A DNA stretch of 17,614 nt from Tyzzerella sp. UBA1042. GTDB taxonomy: Bacteria > Bacillota > Clostridia > Lachnospirales > Anaerotignaceae. The stretch is from contig DCDZ01000002.1 of assembly GCA_002316675.1 (NCBI GenBank), positions 1 to 17,614 on the forward strand. Direction: 5' to 3'. Below are positions 5,967-13,362 of this stretch, one piece after another. Position numbers and translations under genes: made by a program. The notes under the pieces were generated by a model. The model was not told the DNA's origin. It did not search any database and saw nothing but the letters and a program-made list of their open reading frames with translations. How positions within the stretch are numbered: the stretch's first letter is position 1; each line of letters starts with the position of its first letter.

Positions 5967-7530
5967 AATTACAGAGTTAAAACTTCCGTTGGGAGGAACG
6001 GAGGAGCAGCTGCGAAAAAGGGCGGCAAGGGCCTTAGGCATTCCCAAGGAGGAAATCCTTCGGTTGAAAATTTTCCGCCGCTCCTTGGACGCCAGAAAAA
6101 AAGACCAGATTCATTTTGTTTATGTGGTGGATGCGGAGGTTGCCGATGAGAAAAAAATCCTTGCAAAACAGAAAAATATCTCGGTAACACCTAAGCTTTC
6201 GTATGCTTTTCCTGCGGGCGAGGCAGAATGCCACAACCGCCCCGTGGTCATCGGCTTTGGCCCCGGGGGGATGTTTGCCGCTTTGCTTTTGGCGGAAATG
6301 GGTTTAAAGCCCATTGTGCTGGAGCGGGGGGGCGATGTTGAAAGCCGCAGAAAGGCCGTTTCTCTTTTTTGGGAGAAAGGAACGCTGGATACGGAAAACA
6401 ATGTGCAGTTTGGTGAGGGCGGTGCAGGCACCTTTTCCGATGGGAAGCTGACCACCCGGATTAAAGACCCCCGTTGCCGCAAGGTGCTGGAGGAGTTTGT
6501 GGAAGCGGGTGCGCCGGAAGAGATTTTATATGATGCCAAGCCCCATATTGGAACGGATTTGTTGCGGGGCATTGTGGAGAAAATTCGTGAAAAAATACGT
6601 TCTCTCGGCGGAGAGGTGCGCTTTTTTGCAAAGGTAGAGGATATTTTGGCAGAGGACGGCAGGGTACGAGGCGTTGTGCTTGCCAACGGAGAGGAACGAT
6701 TGGCCGATGATGTTGTTCTAGCCATTGGACATAGCGCCAGAGATACCTTTGAAATGCTGTATGAAAAGGGCGTTCCCTTGGAGCAAAAGCCCTTTGCCAT
6801 GGGTGTGCGTATCGAGCACCCCCAAAAAATGATCGATGCCGCCCAATATGGAGCGGCGGCGGAACAGCTTCCCCCCGGGGAGTACCGTCTGACTTATACC
6901 ACAAAAAAGGGCAGAGGGGTGTATACCTTTTGTATGTGTCCCGGCGGTTATGTGGTGGCGGCGGCTTCGGAGGAAGGCCGGTTGGCGGTAAATGGTATGA
7001 GTGAGTATGCCAGAGACGGAGAAAATGCCAATTCTGCACTATTGGTGCAGGTATTCCCCGAGGATTTTGCCTCGGCGCATCCCTTGGCAGGAATGTATTT
7101 TCAAAGAGAATTAGAGGAAAAAGCCTTTGCCTTAGGCGGCGGAGACTATACCGCACCTGTGCAAAGTGTGTGTTCCTTTTTAGGTATAGCAGAAGGTGGT
7201 CCCATGGTGCCGCCCACCTATTCCCCCAAAACAAAGGAGGACAATCTGGCGGAGATTTTCCCTGATTTTATGACGGAGGCAATGCGTGAGGCCATTCCGG
7301 AGATGGGTAGAAAATTGAAGGGATTTGACAGGGCCGGCGCTGTTTTAACGGCAGTGGAAAGCAGAAGCTCCTCCCCGGTGCGCATTTTGCGGGGAGAGCA
7401 GGGCACAAGCCCGTGGGCGATGGGATTGTATCCCACAGGAGAGGGTGCCGGCTATGCCGGGGGAATTGTTTCTGCAGCTGTGGATGGGATTTTGGCGGCG
7501 GAAAAAATATTTCAGCGGAATTTGAAGTAA
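5959..7530 (+). CDS. FAD-dependent dehydrogenase, COG2509 type
   Basis: The 523-residue flavoprotein has a small N-terminal domain (about 1-85, beginning MLRITELKLPLGGTEEQL) typical of the COG2509 'uncharacterised FAD-dependent dehydrogenase' group. The Rossmann FAD-binding segment is PVVIGFGPGGMFAALLLAEM (95-114), with ribose-binding Glu122 in VLERGG. Other conserved parts are VQFGEGGAGTFSDGKLTTR, AIGHSARDTFEML and the C-terminal YPTGEGAGYAGGI, where FAD is closed in. The physiological substrate of this family is not known to me. ATG 5959 overlaps the truA stop by 8 bases, making it the last gene of the ppaC-truA operon. GC content is somewhat higher than in neighbours, without other signs of transfer. 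Confidence 0.9.
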   Translation: MLRITELKLPLGGTEEQLRKRAARALGIPKEEILRLKIFRRSLDARKKDQIHFVYVVDAEVADEKKILAKQKNISVTPKLSYAFPAGEAECHNRPVVIGFGPGGMFAALLLAEMGLKPIVLERGGDVESRRKAVSLFWEKGTLDTENNVQFGEGGAGTFSDGKLTTRIKDPRCRKVLEEFVEAGAPEEILYDAKPHIGTDLLRGIVEKIREKIRSLGGEVRFFAKVEDILAEDGRVRGVVLANGEERLADDVVLAIGHSARDTFEMLYEKGVPLEQKPFAMGVRIEHPQKMIDAAQYGAAAEQLPPGEYRLTYTTKKGRGVYTFCMCPGGYVVAAASEEGRLAVNGMSEYARDGENANSALLVQVFPEDFASAHPLAGMYFQRELEEKAFALGGGDYTAPVQSVCSFLGIAEGGPMVPPTYSPKTKEDNLAEIFPDFMTEAMREAIPEMGRKLKGFDRAGAVLTAVESRSSSPVRILRGEQGTSPWAMGLYPTGEGAGYAGGIVSAAVDGILAAEKIFQRNLK

Positions 7531-7533
7531 TCC

Positions 7534-7557
7534 TTAAAGAAAGCACACTTTCTTTAA
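7534..7557 (+). repeat. Perfect hairpin immediately after the COG2509-type gene
   Basis: TTAAAGAAAG and CTTTCTTTAA are perfectly complementary around CACA. The hairpin starts 4 bases after the stop codon. It has no T tract of its own and precedes the real terminator by 30 bases. It may be an mRNA 3' stability element, but the function is inferred only. Confidence 0.6.
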
Positions 7558-7586
7558 AGGCTCTTATAGTAGGAAATGTATACAAG

Positions 7587-7627
7587 AAAGGCCTGGGCAA
7601 GAAATAGTTTATTGCTCAAGCCTTTTT
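7587..7627 (+). terminator. Intrinsic terminator of the ppaC-truA-COG2509 operon
   Basis: AAAGGC (7587-7592) pairs with GCCTTT (7620-7625), and TGGGCAA (7594-7600) pairs with TTGCTCA (7612-7618) past a C/A mismatch. A T run ends at 7627. Confidence 0.85.
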
Positions 7628-7673
7628 CTAAATTTTAGAAATATATTTTGCGGCGGGCAAGGGTTTTCCGCTG

Positions 7674-7717
7674 AAAAAACTGCATTTGTTGTGCAAAGAA
7701 TGCGACAACAAATGTAG
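7674..7717 (-). terminator. Intrinsic terminator of the gdpP-rplI-dnaB operon
   Basis: Read on the minus strand, CAACAAATG-family arms (7706-7714 with 7683-7691) form a long stem. It is extended by U-A and GC pairs with one bulged base, and is followed by six T's (plus-strand A's at 7674-7679). It starts 10 bases after the dnaB stop. Confidence 0.88.
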
Positions 7718-7726
7718 TTTATGGGA

Positions 7727-9076
7727 TCAATATTTTTTTAAAAAGTTGCCAAACTTCGTAAATTGTCCCAACCATGTTAAGTCAACGGTACCGGTGGGGC
7801 CGTTTCTCTGTTTTGCAATAATTAATTCCGCTTGATTCTTTTTCTCTGTTTCGGGGAAATAATATTCATCCCGATATAAAAACGCCACTACGTCAGCATC
7901 CTGCTCTATGGCGCCGGATTCACGCAGGTCGGAAAGCATAGGTCTATGCTCGCTTCGCTGCTCGCAGGCACGGCTAAGCTGAGACAAGGCAATCACAGGG
8001 GCTTCCATCTCTCGGGCAATGGCCTTTAGATTACGGGAGATTTCGGAAATTTCCTGCTGACGGGAATCGGTTTTGCTGTTGCCGCTCATAAGCTGCAAAT
8101 AGTCGATGACAATCAGCCCCAAGCCCTTTTCTACCTTTAATCGGCGGCATTTGGAGCGCACATCCATGGGGCTTATGCCGGGGGAATCGTCTATGTAAAT
8201 AGGTGCTTGGGAAAGAGGACCCATGGCGCGGATCAAATCCTCCCAATCCTTATCAACCAGTTCTCCTGTTCTGAGCTTTTGGGCATCCAGCATGGCCTCG
8301 GAGCAGAGCATACGGTTGACCAACTGGTCCCGGCTCATTTCCAAAGAGAACACAGCCACAGGCACGTTGTTGCGTATGGCGGCATTTTGAATCACATTCA
8401 ATGCAAATGCCGTTTTTCCCATGGAAGGGCGGGCGGCAAGGAGAATCAAATCGGACTTTTGCAGGCCTGCCGTTTTTGCGTCAAAATCAACAAATCCCGT
8501 AGGAACACCGGTGAGCTTACCCTTTGAGCGATAAATTTCTTCAATTCTTTCGATGGAATCTACGGCAACATCACGAATGTGATGGAATTCTTCGGAATGG
8601 CGTTTTTGCATAATATCAAAAATGCTTTTTTCCGCCTGATCCATAATACTGTTGATGGATTCCTTTCCCTCATAGCTCATTTGGGAAATACCCGCCGCAG
8701 TGCGGATTAACCTGCGTAAAACGGATTTTTCTTCCACAATTGTGGCATAATGGCGCACATTGACAGAGCTGCCCACGGCAGTGGAGAGGGTTGCCAAAAA
8801 GGGCACGCCGCCAACTTGGGCAAACACCCCCTTTTCCTCCAGCTTATTTTTTACTGTAATCACATCAATGGGTGCTGCTTGGCGGTATAATTCCTCGGCG
8901 GCTTCAAAAATCATCCGATGGTCAGGGCGGTAAAAATCTTCCCCTGTAAGAATTTCAAGGGCAACCGCCGCCGCCTCTCTATCCAAAAACATAGAGCCTA
9001 AAACAGCCTGTTCCGCTGTTTCATCATGGGGCGGCACGCCACGGATGGATTCCTTTTGTTTTTCTTGCTGTTCCAT
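7727..9076 (-). CDS. dnaB: Replicative DNA helicase DnaB/DnaC
   Basis: This is the hexameric 5'-3' helicase of the replication fork. The 449 residues match the family length. The N-terminal primase-interacting domain is about 15-120, beginning VPPHDETAEQAVLGSMFLD. The RecA-like ATPase domain shows Walker A ARPSMGKTA (215-223), the catalytic SLEM (244-247), Walker B LIVIDYLQLM (321-330), the ALSQLSR segment (363-369) and an arginine-finger region near AKQRNGPTG (421-429). ATG at 9076 follows GGAGGCGG on the minus strand. There are 20 bases between it and the rplI stop. It is the last gene of the mazG-like/gdpP/rplI/dnaB unit, a gene order common in Bacillota. No intein or other insertion is seen. 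Confidence 0.97.
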   Translation of the reverse strand: MEQQEKQKESIRGVPPHDETAEQAVLGSMFLDREAAAVALEILTGEDFYRPDHRMIFEAAEELYRQAAPIDVITVKNKLEEKGVFAQVGGVPFLATLSTAVGSSVNVRHYATIVEEKSVLRRLIRTAAGISQMSYEGKESINSIMDQAEKSIFDIMQKRHSEEFHHIRDVAVDSIERIEEIYRSKGKLTGVPTGFVDFDAKTAGLQKSDLILLAARPSMGKTAFALNVIQNAAIRNNVPVAVFSLEMSRDQLVNRMLCSEAMLDAQKLRTGELVDKDWEDLIRAMGPLSQAPIYIDDSPGISPMDVRSKCRRLKVEKGLGLIVIDYLQLMSGNSKTDSRQQEISEISRNLKAIAREMEAPVIALSQLSRACEQRSEHRPMLSDLRESGAIEQDADVVAFLYRDEYYFPETEKKNQAELIIAKQRNGPTGTVDLTWLGQFTKFGNFLKKY

Positions 9077-9096
9077 GTATTCCGCCTCCGTTGTCC

Positions 9097-9543
9097 TTAA
9101 GCCTCTACAATTTTAATGGAAACCTCTGCTACCACCTTAGGGTGCAGCTTAATGGTTGCCGTTCTTTCCCCCACCATTTTAATGGGATCGCCAATGGAAA
9201 CCTTTTTTTTATCAATATCCTGCTTGGTTTGCTCCACGATGGCGTCAGCAACCTCTTTATTTGTAACGGAACCGAATAATTTACCGTTTCCGCCTGTTTT
9301 TACTTTAATTATCACAACCTGATCTTTTAAGGCATCGGCGATTGCCTGGGCCTTTTCCAATTCCTCTTGTTTCCGTTTTTCTTCTGATTTTTTCTTTAAG
9401 GCAAAGTCGTTTAAGTTTGACTTTGTTGCCTCTACAGCAAGCTTTCTGGGAAACAAGAAATTTTTTGCATAGCCCTCGCTTGCATTGATTAGTTCCCCTT
9501 TTTTTCCGATACTTTTTACATCCTGCAATAAAATTACCTTCAT
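9097..9543 (-). CDS. rplI: 50S ribosomal protein L9
   Basis: The 148 residues fit bacterial L9. The N-terminal rRNA-binding domain begins MKVILLQDVKSIGKKGELI and includes EGYAKNFLFPRKLA. A long charged connecting helix (about 45-75, KKKSEEKRKQEELEKAQ) follows, and then the C-terminal domain with GKLFGSVTNKEVADAI and IKLHPKVVAEVSIKIVEA. The ATG lies one base after the gdpP stop codon (TAG-C-ATG), so translation is probably coupled. It lies between gdpP and dnaB, as in many Bacillota. Confidence 0.97.
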   Translation of the reverse strand: MKVILLQDVKSIGKKGELINASEGYAKNFLFPRKLAVEATKSNLNDFALKKKSEEKRKQEELEKAQAIADALKDQVVIIKVKTGGNGKLFGSVTNKEVADAIVEQTKQDIDKKKVSIGDPIKMVGERTATIKLHPKVVAEVSIKIVEA

Positions 9544-9544
9544 G

Positions 9545-11515
9545 CTACGCTTCCTCCTCCAAATACTCTTGAATGGCTGTGCGGATCTTCTCTTTTGCTT
9601 CCTCTAGGGTGACTCCCGTAAGCTGTGCCCCAGAAACCGTGAGATGACCGCCGCCGCCTAATCTTTCCATAATTCGTTGTACATTGATTTCTCCAAAGCT
9701 GCGGGCACTGATATAAACAATTTCCCCCACCTTGCAGCAAACAAAGGAGGCTTTAATTCCCGTTACGTTCATCAAATCATCCGCTGCCTGTGCCGCCGTC
9801 AGCGTGGAGTTTTCCACATTTGCAGGGCAGACGGAAATCGCCATATTGCCCATAAACAGCTCTGCATCCCGTACTGTGGTCGCCTTGGCTTTATAGGCAT
9901 CCATATCGTTTTGGAATAAGAGCCTTACCCGAATGCTGTCTGCACCGTTTCGGCGCAAAAAGCCTGCGGCCTCAAAGGTGATGGCACCGGTTTTTACACA
10001 GAAATTTTTGGTATCCACCGTAATGCCCGCCAAAAGGGCATCGGCCTCAATGCTGGTCAGCTTCACCCGTTTGCCGATATGCTGAATCATCTCTGTGATT
10101 AATTCTGCCGTTGAGGAGGCATATGCCTCATGGTAAACCAAAACGGCTTGCTCAATGGCGTCTGTGCTTTTTCTATGATGGTCAAACAAAACAATTCGTT
10201 TTGCCGCATCTAACACTTGGGGGCTTTCCACCATGGTTTTGCGGTGGGTATCCACCACGATCACCAAGGTCTTATCATCCATCAACTTTAATGCCTCCGG
10301 CGTTTTTATGGTCAAATTGGGATAGCTGCCGCTGGCCTGTATTTTATCCCAAAGCCTGCGGATACCATCGCCGATTTCATCCATTACAATAGTACACCGT
10401 TTATCCATGGCTCTGGCGATGGCACAAACCCCCATGCAAGCCCCCATGCTGTCCAAATCCCCGTTTTTATGCCCCATGACTAAAATGCCCGAGGATTCTC
10501 CCATCAATTCCCATAGGGCGTCGGCTTTCACGCGGGCACGAATGCGGGCATTTCTGCCCATTTCACCGGCTTTGCCCCCGTAGAAGAGGTAGCTTTCCCC
10601 CTCTTTTACAACAACCTGATCTCCGCCGCGGCCTAAGGCTAAATCAATGGCGGCTTTGGCATTTTGCATGGCTTCATCCAGAGAGTTTCCGCCGATGCCG
10701 ATGCCCATGCTTACCGTAACGGGAAGATGCTCGCCCACGCTGGTTTCTCTGATTTCGTTTAATATATCAAACTTTTTCTCCTTGAGCTGAGACAGCATCC
10801 CTCTCTTGAGCAGAAAGAAATAACGGTCTTTTTCCAGCTTGCGGATGACCCCATCCACATCCTGTGCCAATTGATTCAGCTTGCGGTCAATCAATGCGGA
10901 CAGGATTGGCCAGCGGCTTTCCTCTAAGCTATCTACAACCTCTTCGTAGTTATCCAAAAAAATCATGCCCGCCACGGTTTGCTGTTCCTCCAGCCGTTGT
11001 AGAAGCAGCTGCTTTTCTGTGGCATCCACCAGTGTCATGGTCAAAACATTCCCAATGGCGCCGTTTTCCTCAACAATATCACAGGGCTCTAAAGCCCCTT
11101 GGAAAAATCGATCGCAGATTTGGAGCAGCACTTTTTCACCGCTGTCTTTTTGTTTTAACAGCTGTTCCGCAAAGGGTTTTGCCTCTTCCGCAGTTTCAAA
11201 TAGTTCGGAAAATTTTTCATTATACATGAGAATGCGCCCACGAATATCCAAAACCGCATAAGGGATTGGAAGGTTGTGGGGAATTTGAAAATTTTCCTGC
11301 AAAACGGTAGTATCCAAAAAAGAAAGGGACTCTTCCTTTGCCCCTTCAAAGGGTGCGTGCAACTCCTTTAAGGCAGGCCAACCGAAAAAAACGGCGGCGC
11401 CGCCGATCAAAGTGCCGATTCCCAAATAAATATCCACCAGAGAACAAACAATAACAATAACCACAATGAGCGAAACTGCAATAATTACGTTATCCCGCTT
11501 TTTTAATTTAAACAT
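9545..11515 (-). CDS. gdpP: Cyclic-di-AMP phosphodiesterase GdpP
   Basis: This membrane protein hydrolyses c-di-AMP, a messenger linked to potassium balance and cell-wall stress. Its 656 residues carry the whole GdpP architecture. Two N-terminal membrane segments lie near 9-30 and 32-48. A PAS domain follows (about 78-165), then a degenerate GGDEF domain (about 180-305, keeping RGGDQ at 296-300). The DHH domain has GHKNGDLDS (348-356), VDTHR (421-425), FDHHR (444-448) and DTKNF (501-505), and the DHHA1 domain has GGGGH (620-624). All metal-binding and catalytic motifs are present, so it is probably active. ATG at 11515 follows GGAGG. Thirty bases separate it from the upstream MazG-like gene and one base from rplI. 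Confidence 0.96.
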   Translation of the reverse strand: MFKLKKRDNVIIAVSLIVVIVIVCSLVDIYLGIGTLIGGAAVFFGWPALKELHAPFEGAKEESLSFLDTTVLQENFQIPHNLPIPYAVLDIRGRILMYNEKFSELFETAEEAKPFAEQLLKQKDSGEKVLLQICDRFFQGALEPCDIVEENGAIGNVLTMTLVDATEKQLLLQRLEEQQTVAGMIFLDNYEEVVDSLEESRWPILSALIDRKLNQLAQDVDGVIRKLEKDRYFFLLKRGMLSQLKEKKFDILNEIRETSVGEHLPVTVSMGIGIGGNSLDEAMQNAKAAIDLALGRGGDQVVVKEGESYLFYGGKAGEMGRNARIRARVKADALWELMGESSGILVMGHKNGDLDSMGACMGVCAIARAMDKRCTIVMDEIGDGIRRLWDKIQASGSYPNLTIKTPEALKLMDDKTLVIVVDTHRKTMVESPQVLDAAKRIVLFDHHRKSTDAIEQAVLVYHEAYASSTAELITEMIQHIGKRVKLTSIEADALLAGITVDTKNFCVKTGAITFEAAGFLRRNGADSIRVRLLFQNDMDAYKAKATTVRDAELFMGNMAISVCPANVENSTLTAAQAADDLMNVTGIKASFVCCKVGEIVYISARSFGEINVQRIMERLGGGGHLTVSGAQLTGVTLEEAKEKIRTAIQEYLEEEA

Positions 11516-11545
11516 TTTTATGCCTCCAAAGCCTCACGGTTACGT

Positions 11546-11854
11546 TCACATCTTTTGCCCCAATTCTTGGTACAATTCTAAGAGTGAGTTTTTCCATTCT
11601 GGCCTTTCTTCCTGTAAAAGACCAAGCTTTAGTTTTGCAACGGCCTTTTGATCAAGAGTTTCTTTTGAAATACCCATTCTTGCCGCCAGAAGATACATTA
11701 CAATTTCCAAATCAGCAAGTATTTCTGTTTTTTCGGCTTTTACCGCATTCTCCTGCATCGCCGTATAGAGCTGTGCGACCACAGAAAGCATACGGCATTG
11801 TAGGTTTTCCGTCATTTTGATGTTTTTTGCAACGTCGAACTCTTTTCCGTTCAT
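11546..11854 (-). CDS. MazG-like small protein
   Basis: The 102-residue, mostly helical, soluble protein resembles the short MazG-like family found next to gdpP/rplI/dnaB in clostridia. MazG-type proteins are all-alpha nucleotide pyrophosphohydrolases with two acidic helix motifs. Here the second helix is recognisable (AEKTEILADLEIVMYLLAAR, 40-59, with Glu41, Glu44, Asp48 and Glu50). The first helix (17-34, NLQCRMLSVVAQLYTAMQ) carries no acidic residue where the metal-binding ExxE would be. Catalysis is therefore doubtful, and a regulatory or binding role is possible. ATG 11854 follows AGGAGG (11867-11872 region). It is the first gene of the operon, with a consensus promoter about 50 bases upstream. 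Confidence 0.65.
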   Translation of the reverse strand: MNGKEFDVAKNIKMTENLQCRMLSVVAQLYTAMQENAVKAEKTEILADLEIVMYLLAARMGISKETLDQKAVAKLKLGLLQEERPEWKNSLLELYQELGQKM

Positions 11855-11904
11855 TCAAAAACCGCCTCCTAACAGATGGTTTTGGTTATATTCTGCAATG
11901 ATAT

Positions 11905-11933
11905 ATTATAGCATAAACTTGGGGCTATCTCAA
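11905..11933 (-). promoter_or_regulatory. Promoter of the mazG-like/gdpP/rplI/dnaB operon
   Basis: On the minus strand, TTGAGA (11933-11928), a 17-base spacer and a perfect TATAAT (11910-11905). The expected start is about 11898, giving a leader of roughly 44 bases. Confidence 0.88.
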
Positions 11934-11966
11934 TACGATTTTGTCCTGCAGAGAAATTGGGGCGGG

Positions 11967-12003
11967 AAAAATAAAAGGCGGCATCCTTACGAAAGAATGC
12001 CGC
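11967..12003 (-). terminator. Intrinsic terminator of the lipoprotein gene
   Basis: On the minus strand, GCGGCAT pairs with ATGCCGC (plus 11997-12003 with 11978-11984), with an inner CTT/AAG. A T-rich tail follows (plus-strand A's at 11967-11976). It lies about 65 bases after the stop at 12068. Confidence 0.85.
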
Positions 12004-12067
12004 ACAGGGGAGCCAGTGGCATGGAACTTGCCAGGGCTGGGAAGAGGAGTACAATTTTTGAAAGGGA

Positions 12068-12919
12068 TTATTCAATATTCATAATGGTCAGCGTGCCTGT
12101 TTCTTTGTCGTTGATATAACCAAAGGTAAAGCTGTCGCCTTCCTTCAGGGCCTGCAGCTGCTCTGCCACGGGGGCTTCATAAAACTGAAAGGCTTGCATG
12201 GTGCCGTCCTTCAGGGTTGCCTCAACGGTATGGCCGTCGGATAAACCTATAAATGCGGCGGTGGTTGTTTTTACTTGGGGGGCAAAGCCGCTCACAACGG
12301 TCATTTCCGCCACACTGTAAAAGTATCTGGGGTTTACAATTCCATCGGCGAAGGCATTTTTTTGCATTGTAACGGTGCATTCCCCGAAAACCTCTTTATC
12401 CTCTTGGGTAGAAACCAGCTTTGCCGTAAGGGTATACCCGTTTTCTGTTTTTTTAAAGTCGGACAAAACTGTTTCCATCAGAGGGGACTCTGCCGGTGTC
12501 AGGAGATAAGCGTCCCAATCCTTATCATATCGTATATATTCTGCCAAGGTTTCGGGCAAAGGCAGCAAATTATCATAGTTTGCAAACAGGGCGATGGCAT
12601 ATTCCTGGGCAACCTTTTTGGGAACTTTTAGTGCACTGTCCTCTGTTTTTGTGACAAGGGTATTTTCTTCTCCGTAGCTTCCCAGAAAGTAATACAGGGA
12701 GCTCCAAAAAAAATCCGGATCACTAGGGTCATATGCGGTACCGTTTTCCAGCATATTGCACATCAGTGCGTCTATAGGTTCTTCCATTGTGGTCATGGTT
12801 TCTTGGGAAACTGTTGTTTCCTGCTCCTGCGCTTGGAAGGTTTGGGTGTTTTTTTTATCACAGCCCACAAGGCCTATGCAGCATAGGGCGGTAAACAAAA
12901 ACAATAACGTTTTTTTCAT
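12068..12919 (-). CDS. Putative lipoprotein of unknown function
   Basis: The 283-residue product begins MKKTLLFLFTALCCIGLVGC. That is a lipoprotein signal peptide with lipobox L-V-G-C (lipidated Cys20), followed by a Thr/Gln/Glu-rich linker (about 21-47). It is therefore probably anchored on the outer face of the membrane. The rest is acidic, with no family I can name. The C-terminal part (about 220-283) contains alternating beta-strand-like segments ending KETGTLTIMNIE. The ATG at 12919 is chosen because AAGGAGGATTGT lies directly before it. A TTG two codons upstream (12925) falls too close to that site. The gene is monocistronic, ends at a good terminator, and is divergent from glmS. I do not recognise a function. 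Confidence 0.82.
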   Translation of the reverse strand: MKKTLLFLFTALCCIGLVGCDKKNTQTFQAQEQETTVSQETMTTMEEPIDALMCNMLENGTAYDPSDPDFFWSSLYYFLGSYGEENTLVTKTEDSALKVPKKVAQEYAIALFANYDNLLPLPETLAEYIRYDKDWDAYLLTPAESPLMETVLSDFKKTENGYTLTAKLVSTQEDKEVFGECTVTMQKNAFADGIVNPRYFYSVAEMTVVSGFAPQVKTTTAAFIGLSDGHTVEATLKDGTMQAFQFYEAPVAEQLQALKEGDSFTFGYINDKETGTLTIMNIE

Positions 12920-13071
12920 ATACAATCCTCCTTAGGATAAATGTCAAAATTCCTTAGCTTATAGTATATTCCTATATTGTAAACGAAAGGTAACAAAAAT
13001 CTTTCATATTTATAAATTTTTATTGCAAGTCTTTACCGTGTATTCATAGAATATGAATAAGTAGGAAACGC

Positions 13072-13100
13072 TTTACCCCTGCAAAAAAAAATGGTATACT
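13072..13100 (+). promoter_or_regulatory. Promoter of glmS
   Basis: TTTACC (13072-13077), 17 bases and TATACT (13095-13100), with TGG before the -10 (extended -10 type). Start is expected near 13107, giving a leader of about 256 bases with the ribozyme in its second half. The stretch 12930-13071 upstream is AT-rich. I could not place a reliable promoter for the divergent lipoprotein gene there. Confidence 0.75.
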
Positions 13101-13179
13101 ATCAAAACGGTATGATCTCTGGTAAAAAACAGAGGAACCCGGGCCTCCTATCGGTTAGAATAAAGGAAAGGACGGTAGT

Positions 13180-13337
13180 TGCAGCAAAAGCGCCAGAACC
13201 GCAGATAGGGCGGTTGACGAGGTAGAAGTGATCGAATTTTTCGGCGGATGCTTCTCGCCCATTCGTTCAGGGACGCAGGTCTTTCTACAAATAGGAGAAG
13301 AAAATTCTCCTGACAAAGGGAAAGGCAACGGACGAAT
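13180..13337 (+). ncRNA. glmS self-cleaving ribozyme/riboswitch
   Basis: The conserved core is present: AAGCGCCAGAACC at the cleavage site, then GTTGACGAGG (13213-13222), ATCGAA, and TTCGGCGGATG (13240-13250). Cleavage is expected between A13189 and G13190. A hairpin AACCGC/GCGGTT (13197-13202 with 13210-13215) follows the site. The 3' part is closed by ATTCGT/ACGAAT (13261-13266 with 13332-13337), and contains a GGAGAA/TTCTCC hairpin around 13294-13310. The class is known to use glucosamine-6-phosphate as cofactor and to lower glmS mRNA when GlcN6P is high. It lies 25 bases before the glmS start, so feedback control of the next gene is expected. Confidence 0.95.
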
Positions 13338-13362
13338 AAAAGAATAAAGGAGACTAGAAACT

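Noticed and set aside
6120..7234. Long minus-strand ORFs (226 and 257 codons) opposite the COG2509-type gene
   Set aside because: They are Pro/Ser/Arg-rich mirror frames of a GC-richer coding region with no family motifs, and they overlap a well-supported flavoprotein gene.
12920..12925. TTG start two codons upstream for the lipoprotein
   Set aside because: The AAGGAGG site is spaced correctly for ATG 12919 and too close to the TTG. Signal peptide logic (MKK start) also favours 12919.
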